Translations under genes and position numbers: made by a program
NCBI GenBank assembly: GCA_963989385.1
Contig: OZ022515.1
Coordinates: forward strand, 9,208,803 to 9,272,802
DNA: 64,000 nt
From: Ctena decussata
Lineage: Eukaryota > Mollusca > Bivalvia > Lucinida > Lucinidae
Reading direction: 5' to 3'
In this document: positions 22,397 through 33,119 of the stretch, one piece after another
How positions within the stretch are numbered: position 1 is the first letter of the stretch
Layout: every line of letters starts with the position of its first letter
The notes under the pieces: model-generated
Told to the model about the DNA's origin: nothing
The model's input: only the letters and a program-made list of their open reading frames with translations
Databases searched by the model: none

Positions 22397-24063
22397 AGCT
22401 CACCTGAGCCGAAGGCTCAGAGGTGAGCTTATAGGATGGGAGTTGAGCCGTCGTCCGTCCGTGGGTGCGTCAACACTTTCAAACATAAATATCTCAGAAA
22501 CCAGTTGGCCGATCGCAATCAAATTTTATCTGATGCATCATTCGGGTGGGGGAAAGGCTGCATTAGGTTTTGGTACCAATCAGCTCAGAACTCTGGTTTC
22601 CATGGCAACAGATAGCCCCCATAGGGTTATAATGGGGAAAATGGCGTCATCACGTTTTCTCGACTGTTTTTGATTAGATCCTTATCATACTTGCAGGTAA
22701 TGATGACATACACAAGAGCTTGAATGAGTTCGAAATTTGGCCGGATTCGAGCACAGACTACGGAGTTAGCTGCCCTTGAGCGTTTGAAAAAAATCCCATA
22801 GGGTTATAATGGGGAAAATGGCGTCATCACATTTTCTCAACTGTTTTTTGCTTAGATCCTTATCATACATGCAGGTAATGATGACATACATAAGAGCTTG
22901 GATGAGTTCGAAATTTGGCCTGATTTGAGCACAGACTACGGAGTTAGCTGCCCTTGAGCATTTGAAAAAAATCCCATAGTCTTATAATGGAGAAAACAAC
23001 GTCATCACATATTTTTAGAAAAGCTTTGTCATCGCTCTATTGCCTACATTTCTCAACGGATTTTAATATAACTTCACACAAATGTAGGGCATGACAATAT
23101 CTCGAGCAAGTTCGACTTTCAGGGTTCTGTGCCGAAGGTCAAGGTCACTGGCTATTTTTAGAAAAACTTTGTCATCGCCCTAGCACCTTCATTTCTCCAT
23201 GGATTTTGAAATAACTTGACACATATGTAGGGTATGACAATATCTCAAGCAAATTCAACTTTCAGGATGCTGTGCTTAAGGTCAAGGTCACTATGGCTAT
23301 TTTTAGAAAAACTTTGTCATCGCTCTAGCACCTACATTTCTCAACGGATTCTAAAATAAATTCACACAAATGTTGGGCATGACAATATCTCGAGCAAGTT
23401 TGACTTTCAGGTTGCTGCAATGAAGGTTTTTGATTAGATCCTTATCATACTTGCGGGTAATGATGACATACATAAGAGCTTGGAAGAGTTCGAAATTGGC
23501 CAGATTCGAGCACAGACTAAGGAGTTAGCTGCCCTTGAGCGTTTGAACAAAATCCCATAGTCTTATAATGGAGAAAACAACGTCATCACATTTTCATTTT
23601 TCATCAGATCCTCTTCATACTTGCAGGTAATGAGGATATGCATAAAAGCTTGGATTAGTTAGCATTTCGGCTAGATCCCACCTCTGACTATGGAGTACCT
23701 GCCCTGAGCATCCAAAAAATCAATGTCGCCACTTTTTCTTGGTTTCTACTGATCCGATCCTTTTCAAACTTGCAGGTAATGAGGAAATGCATAATATCTT
23801 AAACAAGTTCAAATTTTGGCCAGATCAGGCCAACCACTACGAAGTTAGTTGCCCTTGACAGCTCTGTCTATTGTGCTCTTGATCGGATACTTTTTAAACT
23901 TGCATATATTAAATGAGGGCATACATAATGTTTTGGATGAGTTTAATTTTCAGCCTGATTGGACCACTGACTGTGGAGTTAGCTGCCCTTGAGCATCTTG
24001 AATATCCCTATAGGTTTACAATGTCTCTCAGGTGAGCAATTGTTGCCCTTTGGGCTACTTGTT
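22397..24063 (+). mobile_element. Hairpin-ended tandem-array element A3
   Basis: Starts AGCTCACCTGAGCCGAAGGC, a near-perfect hairpin with loop GAA, followed by GTCGTCCGTCCGTGGGTGCG. It carries two kinds of internal unit: one with TACTTGCAGGTAATGATGAC, and one with AACTTTGTCATCGC and GGTCAAGGTCAC. The latter is also found inverted in the 40.4-41.2 kb array. It ends CAGGTGAGCAATT, GTTGCCC-TT-TGGGCTAC, TTGTT. Confidence 0.85.
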
Positions 24064-24341
24064 ATAAACTCATTTATACTGTATTCTTTGGTTTAAGGAA
24101 TCTCATGGAGTTTTAGAAATCTTACTCTATTGTTACGAGAGGCTTGGTTTGAGGACAAAACAGACGACTTTTATTTCAAAGGCTGCTTAACAGAAAAGTG
24201 GGCCAAATGCATTGAAGTAAAGGGGGATTATATTGAAAAATAATGTTGAAACCATCTTCCTATCTGTGAGTTAAACCCCCGAGTTGTACAAACTTATTGA
24301 CCTCCCCTCGTAGATCCAGTTCTGTCATCATGTTAAAAATT

Positions 24342-24572
24342 GAGCCGTGACTCGTCAAAACCAACAATGTGGCTGTGCGCCCAGCGCGGACTCAGATCAG
24401 CCTGGGAACCCACCCAGTCTGATCAGGGTCTTTGCTGTCCGCATGGAGGTAGCTTAGGCCCTAAGCTACCCTCTGAGCACTTAACGAAGAGACTGATCAA
24501 ACTGGGCAGACGACCAGGTTGATCTGAATCTCTGCTTGGTGCACAACCACATTGTTGGTTTTGTTGTGTCAC
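24342..24572. repeat. P235 palindromic MITE
   Basis: GAGCCGTGACTCGTCAAAAC start, both CAGACT-type lobes present; the right tip is eroded after GTTTTGTTGTGTCAC. Confidence 0.82.
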
Positions 24573-24739
24573 TAAAATTAGTTCTGTAATGATGAGAAAT
24601 GAAAACGAGCTCAGAATTACCATATTTCTTTGATTGTTCTCTTCCAAAATTCTTAACTTATAAGACGGATTTAGAGTTTGAGATTTTTTGGCGAGGGAAA
24701 ACCCATGTTTTCTAGCAGAATTTCATAATCCTTGCCCCA

Positions 24740-25730
24740 AGGTTATAAAACTTTTTCCATGCTCAACTCAGCTGAGCATGAAATTTTTCTTGCTAATAAA
24801 TAGTAAATTATTGATAAGTACAGTTGTTTTCTTGCTCAGTTTAGTGGAGTATCAAATTTTCTCTGCTTATGAATAGGAAAGTGCCAACATTAGTTGGCAT
24901 TTTCATTTTAGTCAGTAGAGAAAATTTCATGCTCAGCTGAGTTGAGCGCAAAAAAGTTTTCTAAGCTCGGGGCCTGGTTTTGGGGTCAATCTAGTTGCTC
25001 AGTTTAGTGGAATGTGAAAGTTTCTCTGCTTATGAATAGGAAAATGCCAACATTAGTTGGCATTTTCATATTTATCAGTAGAGAAATTTTCTCTGCTTAT
25101 GAATAGGAAAATGCCAACATTAGTTGGCATTTTCATATTTATCAGCAGAGAGAATTTCATGGTCAGCTGAGTTGAGCACAAAAAAAGTTTTCTAAACTCT
25201 GGGTCTGATTTTGGGGTATTCTAGTTGCTCAGTTGAGTGGAGTATGAAATTTTCTCTGCTAATGAGTAGGAAAACACCAACATTAGTTCGCATTTTCATA
25301 TTTATCAGCAGAGAAAATTTCATGCTCAGCTGAGTTGAGCACGAAAAAAGTTTTCTAAACTCTGGGCCTGAGTTTGGGGTCATTCTCGTTGCTCAGTTTA
25401 GAGGAGGATGAAATTTCTCGGCTTATGAATAGGAAAATGCCAACATTAGTGGGCATTTTCATATTTATCAGCAGAGAATATTTCATACTCAGCTGAGTTG
25501 AGCATGAAAAAAGTTTTCTAAAGTCTGGGCCTGGTTTTGGTGTCATTCTAGTTGCTTAGTTTAGTGGAGTATGAAATTTTCTATGCTTGTGTATAGGAAA
25601 ATGCCAACATTAATTGGCATTTTCATATTTATCAGTAGAGGAAATTTCATGCTCAGCTGAGTTAAACACGAAAAAAGTTTTCTAAATTTGGGGTCTGGTT
25701 TAGGGGTCATTCTAGAGAGGGTAAACCCCA
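24740..25730. repeat. Tandem array of about 165-bp units with two dyads each
   Basis: About six units. Each carries AAATGCCAACATTAGTTGGC (dyad), CTCAGCTGAGTTGAGC (dyad) and AAGTTTTCTAAACTCTGGGC. The frames MTPNSGPEFRKLF and MTPKPGPDFRKLF come from the array and are not genes. Confidence 0.85.
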
Positions 25731-25734
25731 TTTA

Positions 25735-28405
25735 TATACTGTATACGCGGTAATTTTGGCGGTTTCATATTTTCGCGGTTAAGGGTCAAAAACATAAATA
25801 TTAATTTTCGCAATTTTTAGCTCACCTGAGCCATAGGCTCAGGGTGAGCTGTTGTGATCACCCAGTGTCCGTCGTGCGTCATCAACAATTTGCTTTAAAT
25901 GACATCTTCTCTGAAACCACTAAGCCTAGGGCTTGATATTTGGTATGGAGCATTGTCTAGTGGTCCTCTAACAAGTTTGTTCAAATGGTGACCCCAGGGT
26001 TCAAAATGGCCCTGGGGCAGGGGGTCTTGGGTTCTAAACTAAAAAATACTTAAAAATCTTCTTCTCCAGAACTGCTTGGCTCAGATGCTTGAAATTTGGT
26101 ATGTAGCATTGCCTAGTGGTCCTCTTCCAAGTTTGTTCAAATGGTGGCCCCAGGGTCCAAAATGGCCCCAGGGCAGGGGGTCTTGGGTTCGAAACTAAAA
26201 AATACTTAAAAATCTTCTTCTCCAGAACTGCTTGGCTCAGATGCTTGAAATTTAATATGTAGTATTGCCTAGTGGTCCTCTACCAAGTTTGTTCAAATGG
26301 TGGCCCCAAGGTCCAAAATGGTCCTGGGGCAGGGGTCTTGGGTTCGAAACTAAAAAATACTTAAAAAATGTTCTTCTCCAGAACTGCATGGCTCAGATGC
26401 TTGAAATTTGGTATGTAGCATTGCCTAGTGGTCCTCTTCCAAGTTTGTTCAAATGGTGGCCCCAGGGTCCAAAATGGCCCTGGGGCAGGGGTCTTGGGTT
26501 TGAAACTAAAAAATACTTAAAAAATTTCGTTATCCAGAATTGCTTGGCTCAGATGCTTGAAATTTGGTATGTAGCATTGTCTAGTGGTCCTCTACCTAGT
26601 TTGTTCAAATGGTGGCCCCAGGGTCCAAAATGGCCCTGGGGCAGGGGGTCTTGGGTTCGAAACTAAAAAATACTTAAAAAATTTCCTTATCCAGAACTGC
26701 TTGGCTCAGGTGCTTGAAATTTGGTATGTATCATTGCCTAGTGGTCCTCTACCAAGTTTGTTCAAATGGTGGCCCAAGGGTCCAAAATGGCCCTGCGGCA
26801 GGGGGTCTTGGGTTTGAAACTAAAAAATACATAAAAATCTTCTCCTCCAGAACTGCTTGGCTCAGATGCTTGAAATTTGGTATGTAGCATTGCCTGGTGG
26901 ACTCCTACCAAGTTTGTTCAAATGGTGGCCCCAGGGTCCAAAATGGTTCCAGGGCAGGGGGTCTTGGGTTCGAAACTAAAAGATACTTATAAATATTCTT
27001 CACCAGAACTGCTTGCCTCAGATGCTTGAAAATTGGTATGTAACATTGCCTTGTGGTCCTCTACCAAGTATCTTTAAATAGTGGCCCCAGGGTCCAAAAT
27101 GGCCCTGCGGCAGGGAGTCCCAGGTTTTAACCATAGAAATACATAGAAAATATTAAAAAATCTTCTTCAGAATCTTCAGAACCGCAAGGCTCAAATGCTT
27201 GAAATTTGGTATGTAGCATTGCCTAGTAGACCTTTACAAAGTTTGTTCTAATGGTGGCCCCAGGGTCAAAAATGGCCCTGCGGCAGGGAGTCCCAGGTTT
27301 GAACCATAGAAAAATATTTAAAAATCTTCTTCTGCAGAACCACTTGGCTCAGATGCTTGAAATCTGGTACATAGCTTTACCTAGTAGTCTTTTACCAAGT
27401 TCTTTCAAATGATGACCCCAGGGTCTAAAATGGTCCCACCCCAGGGGGTCCTGGGTTTGAACCATAGAACTACATAGACAAAATATTCGAAAATCTTCTT
27501 CAGAACCACTTGGCTCAGATGCTTGAAAATTGGTATGATGCATTGCCTTGTTGTCCTTTATCAAGTTTGTTCAAATGATGGCCCCAGGGTCCAAAATGGC
27601 CCTGCGGCAGGGAGTCCTGAGTTTGAGCCATAGAAATACATAGGAAACTATTAAAAAGTTGTCTTCTTCAGAACCACTTAGCTCAGATGCTTGAAATTTG
27701 GTATGATGCATTGCCTGGTGGACTCCTACAAAGTTTGTATAAATGGTGGCTCTGGGATCCAAAATGGCCCTGGGGCAGGGAGACTTGGGTTCGAAATTAA
27801 AATGTACTCAAAAACCTTCTTCTCCATAACCCCTCTGTGCAGATGCTTGAAATTTTGTATGATACATTGCTTAGTGGTCCCTTACCAAGTTTGTTCAAAT
27901 GATGGTGCCAGGGTCAAAAATGGCCCCACCCCAGGGGGTCCAGGGTTTGAACAGTAGCAATACATAGAAAAACATTAAAAAATCTTCTTCTTCAGAACCA
28001 TTTGGAAATGGTTGCAAACTATCTGGTTTGTTCAAATTATGACCCTAGTTTGACCTTTAACCTTTTTGCTCAGGTGAGCGATTTAGGGCCTCTTGGCCTT
28101 CTTGTTAATTTTTGTGGTTAGCAACATGCTCGAAAAGCAAAACTATTTCTTTTTCACTTGATTCAGTTCTTTCATTAACCTGCAGCAGGGCCGCCGCAGG
28201 TTAATGAAAGAACTGGCTCAAGTGAAAATTATCAGCAACTGCCGAAGCAAACGCAAACAAAATATATATGAACACTATGTCTACAGAAGATAGTTTTTAA
28301 GAAACTGAAAATTATTCGCAATTTTAATATTCGCGGTTTCTAAGTGAACGTGAAATATTGCGAAAAATGGAACACAGCGAAAATTACCATGTATACGGTA
28401 GCCAA
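25735..28405. repeat. GCGGTAATTTTCGC element split by array A4
   Basis: Left end TATACTGTATACGCGGTAAT at 25736, right end GCGAAAATTACCATGTATAC near 28372, with A4 inserted between. The right half holds the hairpin GTTCTTTCATTAACCTGCAG. A relative lies at 30495-30690. Confidence 0.65.
25819..28106 (+). mobile_element. Hairpin-ended tandem-array element A4
   Basis: Starts AGCTCACCTGAGCCATAGGC, followed by TCCGTCGTGCGTC. About 13 units of roughly 155 bases follow, with TTTGGTATGTAGCATTGCCT and AAGTTTGTTCAAATGGTGGC. It ends CAGGTGAGCGATTT, the hairpin AGGGCC-TCTT-GGCCTT, then CTTGTT. AATTTTT flanks both sides (25812-25818 and 28107-28113), a possible 7-bp target duplication, but the other copies show none. 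It is nested in another repeat with GCGGTAATTTT ends (25735-25811 and 28114-28405). Confidence 0.87.
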
Positions 28406-28599
28406 ATAGATACAGGACAAGCAAACAATCTCCTTAGAAGATGGTGTGTTGATTTATGTTTATGGATGTAACAGTATTTGAATCTCATATAACATATATG
28501 TATAATACAGACATTGAATAAAAGTGCTACAAAAGTACAGTTTTTTGGTGTTTTTTTTGTAAAAACATGACATAGAGACTTTTTTTTTATTTTTTATAT

Positions 28600-28799
28600 G
28601 AGACCGACACAAGAAATTAACAGTGGGTGTGCACCCAGTGCTGACTCAGCTCAGCCTGGGCATCCACCAGTAGAGTAAGACCCGTAGCTACCCTTTAAGT
28701 GCTTAGCGAAGACTCTGAGCAGGCTGGGCGGATGCCTAGGCTGATCTCAGTCTGGGCTGGGTGCACAACCACTTTGTTGTTTATCTTGTGTCCCAGCTC
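28600..28799. repeat. P235 palindromic MITE
   Basis: GAGACCGACACAAGAAATTA start, ACTTTGTTGTTTATCTTGTG right arm, tip CCCAGCTC; left lobe shortened. Confidence 0.78.
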
Positions 28800-28871
28800 A
28801 TATCATATTTGCACACCCTGCTAACTGGTGTATCAAGCTTGGGCTGGGAAAAACGTTTAAACATTTCAACT

Positions 28872-29108
28872 GAGCCGCAACACGACAAAAGCAACAAAGT
28901 GGCATGTGCGTACAGCAAAGACTCAGATCAGTCTGGCCAGGCACTCAGTCTAGCCAGAGTCTTTGCTGTGTGCCTAAAGGGTAGCTGAGGGTCTAAGCTA
29001 GCTATGTGCAGAGAGTTAAAACTCTGATCAGACTGGGCCCTTGCCCAGGCTGATCTGAGTCTTTGCTGTGTGCACATGCCACTTTGTTGGTTTTGTCTTG
29101 TCTCGGCT
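28872..29108. repeat. P235 palindromic MITE
   Basis: GAGCCGCAACACGACAAAAG to GTCTTGTCTCGGCT; belongs to the subtype with GTGGCATGTGCG arms. It lies only 72 bases from the previous copy. Confidence 0.85.
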
Positions 29109-29845
29109 TAATTTATGGTTGAATCTCACCTAATGCAAAAACTGATAGTACAAATTTTAGTCCAAACTATTGGTTCTGGCTATGCCCCTGAATATTGGTA
29201 ACAGGATTATAAAACTAAAAACCAAAGGTCATTTTTGAGTGAAAATTTTAATTATTGCCAAGATAACCATTTTCAGAACAACATATCATTCATGAAATTC
29301 AGGGTTTTGTTTTTAAGACACTGATAATTCTGCAATAAATTTTCTGAAAAATTCCAGATCATAGGCTGCGACCTGCAGTCATTTGAACACCTTTAGTTGG
29401 GCGGCTTTAAAGAGTCATAAAAAAGTCTATGACCATCATTAGAATGGCCGGAATGAGGCTGTTTTACTGAGATCACATCATACGTATATCTATATGGAGA
29501 ATAAACCTAAAAATTTCCAGATGCCCAGGTCAGATAAGTACTTAAAAGATAATCCTAAGACAGTTTTTAATTCTCTATAAAAGCATGTTTTGACCCTCAT
29601 TAGAACAGTCTCACTGGTCTGTTCTAGGGAGTGGTCACAACCTACATAATAACAATATCCCAGAAAAACGTTACCATACTGACTTTCATACTGCATGGCA
29701 TACTAATCTATCCAATATTTACGAGTTAGTACAGGTACAGTGATTATTTAAAGTGTCTCAATTTTTATGGTATTATGGGCTGGATCTTTGACGCTGCAGT
29801 CCGTAATACGGTAAAAATTGTAAACAATGGGACACTAAATAATTA

Positions 29846-30185
29846 AATAGAGGATCTTAGATGAGTGCTCATGTATTATTGAATTTATTAAACGAGTTGG
29901 GGAAAAAGATAAGATGCGAGGCTATGCCGAGCATCTTATCGTTTACACCAACGAGTTTAATAAATTCAATAATACAGGAGCACGAATGCAAGATTCTATT
30001 TATCATATGACACTAAAATCGCATTTATTAGCAAAATTTAATTTTGCACTAAAACGTCACGATTTCGCTATTAGAAAACGCGACGTTTTATGGACGTCAG
30101 TGCATAACGTTACGACGCAATTTGCATATTTAATATGCATGAATTTATTACACTCTCAGATGCGACGTCATATGATAAATAAGTT
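29846..30185 (+). repeat. GAGGATCTTA palindromic element
   Basis: GAGGATCTTAGATGAGTGCT begins a hairpin of about 150 bases (GAATTTATTAAACGAGTTGG pairs with CCAACGAGTTTAATAAATTC). A tail with AAAACGTCACGATTTCGC and GCGACGTCATATGATAAAT follows. The 94-residue open frame in it is the repeat, not a gene. Confidence 0.8.
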
Positions 30186-31379
30186 TATCCATACATGACC
30201 AAAAACTATCAAAGACTACCGCGAAAATTGTCACATTAGTCAAATTTGTCAAGCTGCAGGTGAAGAACTATTTGTTTGCATCGAATGTTGGAGTTATTGA
30301 CTCTATTTTCCTCTGCTTTCATCTGAAAAAGAAAACATGGCACGTTTTAAATTGTGATGCCGGTAAAAAGTTACAATCCTATTAATATTATATTGTGATG
30401 ACGCAAAAAGTTACAACCTTATTAAACAAAACGTCTTCAGAAGCCACAGTGCTCATATGTTTTAATTTCCGTTTGATTCAGTCACTTCTGGTACTTTTCA
30501 CTTCAGCCAGTTCTTTCATTAACCGGCGGTCTTGCGAAAAAGTGAGAAAAAAACCAAGCAATTTTAATTTTCGCGCAGGTTGCTGACCGCGAAAATATGT
30601 CGCTAAAATTAATGCTAGCTATTTTTTGCCCTAAACCGCAGAATTTGAACCAGCGAAAATTGCCGCGTTTACGGCATAATACACAAGGGGCAGTCAAAAA
30701 GCTCGTTATTTTAACAACTAATTTGAAATTTTACAAGCATTACATTGACCATACTTCTGACGAAACAAGAAAAAAAATAATAATAATGTTCAGACTAATT
30801 CTTAGTAGCTTTTTAGTTGCGGCGCACCTTTCACAGTGGTATGCTGTGAAAAAAAAGGACGAAGATAGTTGACCTTTTACTACTTACTTGTATTACCAGC
30901 TGATGCGTAATAATTTTCCAGTGAAAAGTTTGCCGTCATTATTGTTATTACCTTAGGAATTCGGTGACGTCACTTTTCCGCTTAACATAATAATGGCCGT
31001 TTGTCAGCTCGATCTTGACAGGAAATTTTGCGGAGTAAAATGAGATGAAAAAAAAAAGAAGAAGATTAAATGGAGTCAGTTTATAATACATGTTAAACAT
31101 TAATTTTGCCAAAAAGGTGGTTCATAAGTAGCAGTGCAATGAAGTCTGGTGTAAATAAGGTTTTATTTTTCATAGTAAATAAAAAGGACAAAATATCTTA
31201 GCTCTCAGATACATGTAGCTTGTTTAAATTCCCTTTTTCATTTAGCACATCTAGCCTCACCATCTTTGCTTATACCCAGAGTCGAACTCTTTCTTATGAC
31301 GTCAGATATTTCTGCCAATTGTCAGATTACTATATGCAGGCAAAATTTTAAACAAAGTCCGACAAAGGTCAAAGGTCAC

Positions 31380-32260
31380 ATTTAGAGGTCAAAGTTCAAA
31401 CGCTAACATTATTTGTCTGCTCCATATCTCGAAAACCCTTTAAGATTTCTTCATCGTAGTTTGTACAAATATATATCAGCATCAGACAATGTGCAGAGAA
31501 AAAGAATCGTAACCCTACTTTCAGTTTTGACGGAATTATGTCCCTTTATATTTTTCATATAGTAATTTCATATTAGCTTTGTTTCGCTCCATATCTCGAA
31601 AACCGTTTGAGATTTCTTCATGATAGTTTATATAAATATAAGCACTATCAGACGATGTGCAGAGAAAAAGAACCATAACCCTACTTTCAGTTGTGAATGC
31701 ATTTTTCCCCTTTGTATTTTTCGTAAAGTAATTTAATATAAGCTTCGTGTCCGCTCCATATCTCAAAAAACATTTAAGATTTCTTCATGAAAGTTTGTAC
31801 AAATATAAACCACCATCAGATGATGTGCACAGAGAAAGAAGCATAACCCTATTTTCAGTTTTGACGGAGGAGCGGCTGTAGTGTAGTGGATTACACTCCG
31901 GACTACCAATCCAGGGGTCGCAAGATCGATCCCCCGCTTCTCCGGTCTTTCGGATGTGACTTTAAACCGAGGTCCCGTCTCCATATGACCTCGTTGTTGG
32001 TGGGACGTTAAACCCAAGTTCACTCACTCAGTTTTGACGGAATTATATCCCTTTGTATTGTTTCATATAGTAATTTCATATAAGCTTCGTGTCCGCTTCA
32101 TATCTCGAAAACCGTTAAAGATTTCTTCATGAAAGTTTGTATAAACATATAGCACCATCAGACGATGTGCAGAGAAAAAGAACCATAACCCTATTTTCAT
32201 TTTTTTTAGAAATACGCCCCTTTGTATTTTTTGTATTTTAATTTCGTATTAAATTCGTGC
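31380..32260. repeat. Tandem array of about 167-bp units
   Basis: Four units carrying CTCCATATCTCGAAAACC and GATGTGCAGAGAAAAAGAA near 31421, 31589, 31755 and 32096. The third and fourth units are split by a SINE at 31869-32027. No bounding hairpin was found. Confidence 0.75.
31855..32041 (+). mobile_element. tRNA-derived SINE with 14-bp target duplication
   Basis: 31869-32027 begins GGAGCGGCTGTAGTGTAGTG, a tRNA-like head with a B-box-like GATCGATCCC region, and ends with a GGGACGTTAAACCC tail and CACTCACTCA. It is flanked by TCAGTTTTGACGGA at 31855-31868 and 32028-32041, a direct repeat explained by LINE-type insertion. It interrupts the 167-bp array. Confidence 0.85.
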
Positions 32261-32619
32261 CCGCTTCCTCATCTCCTTAACCCTTTGAGGATTTTTTTGA
32301 AACTTGAGTCAAATGTTCTCCTTATCGAGGCAACTTGCAGGACACGTTTTAAACAATGTCCGACAAAGGAAAGATACTTCTAATGTGGAAAACTCCCTTA
32401 AATGATAGTTTGCAACGAATAATGAGTAGATATATGCACTTTATTGCATGGAATTTGACTGCGTATTCGGAAAAAATACCAATTTTCCTACCCATTATCT
32501 ATCTTGACGTCAGAAAAGTGCGCCACTTCCCGGATAGTAATTTTGATGCTTCGTCATGTGGCAACCATTGATCAAAATCATTAATAATTCTCATGTAGAC
32601 CTTATCGATCGTTGTAAGC

Positions 32620-32832
32620 TTTTAACCCTTAATGCGCCAAGAAGCAGAGGACAAAATTTACGTATGCAGAATTTCAAATAATGTTTCGTCCAAGTTATAT
32701 GGTATTGAGAATTCAAAGACTAGAGGGCAAACAGTGTAGATCCAGATGAGGTGGCTCATGATGAGCCACCTCATCTGGATCTACACTATTTGCAAATTTA
32801 ACTTTAAATTTTTTGGCGCTTTAAGGGTTAAA
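32620..32832. mobile_element. TTTTAACCCTTAATGCGCC MITE
   Basis: TTTTAACCCTTAATGCGCCA at the left; TTGGCGCTTTAAGGGTTAAA at the right. The centre is a perfect hairpin around TCCAGATGAGGTGGCTCATG. It lies 130 bases past defensin exon 2. Confidence 0.82.
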
Positions 32833-32904
32833 ACTTGACTTGAATATCGGCTGTGAGAAAACAATTATGCGACTTGTATTGGAAATATCTGAGTGTTTTC
32901 TTTT

Positions 32905-32942
32905 TTTTTCTCTCTTTTTTTTTGGGGGGGGGGGGGGGGGGG
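32905..32942. repeat. Poly-T/poly-G run
   Basis: TTTCTCTCTTTTTTTTT followed by about 18 Gs. On the minus strand it gives the false poly-Pro tail of the defensin frame. Confidence 0.9.
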
Positions 32943-32966
32943 TGGTTGAATGTTGTCTTGAAGTAC

Positions 32967-33119
32967 CTTGCTTATCGTCAAGTACACAGGTGCACGTTTG
33001 TTTAAAAAGTCCAGTGCAGTATCCAGCTATACGTCCCGGTATGCTGATACAATGCCTGTGACATTCCGCCTGGTAAAATGGGCATCCAAAGCCTAGAGCG
33101 CCATCTACCCTGTACACAG
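32967..33119 (-). CDS. Defensin exon 2: mature CS-alpha-beta peptide
   Basis: Acceptor TATAATTGTAG (read on minus) ends at 33120; the exon joins exon 1 as S-V-Y-R-V-D-G-A-L before the mature start GFGCP. Key motifs are CHRHC, SIPGR, GYC and CTC. The six cysteines are spaced C-x6-C-x3-C-x10-C-x7-C-x-C, the cysteine-stabilised alpha-beta pattern. The preferred donor is CAAG|GTACTT at 32966-32965, phase 1, so at least one further exon is needed for the stop. Read-through instead gives a poly-Pro/Lys tail made by the poly-C strand of a G-run, which is unlikely to be real. Confidence 0.85.

Noticed and set aside
26265..26817. 133-residue frame with repeated GPLPSLFKWWPQGPKW segments
   Set aside because: It is the 155-bp unit of array A4 read through; open only because the unit length happens to keep frame there.
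24740..28106. CRISPR-like array
   Set aside because: Regularly spaced repeats, but unit and spacer are both repeated, the units are 155-165 bases, and the setting is eukaryotic.
30786..30872. 28-residue plus frame MFRLILSSFLVAAHL, signal-like
   Set aside because: Too short, no promoter or following exon found; the basic and acidic tail gives no family clue.
32821..32966. C-terminal Pro/Lys-rich extension of the defensin
   Set aside because: It arises from reading a poly-G run and downstream intron after a good donor site; no defensin has such a tail to my knowledge.
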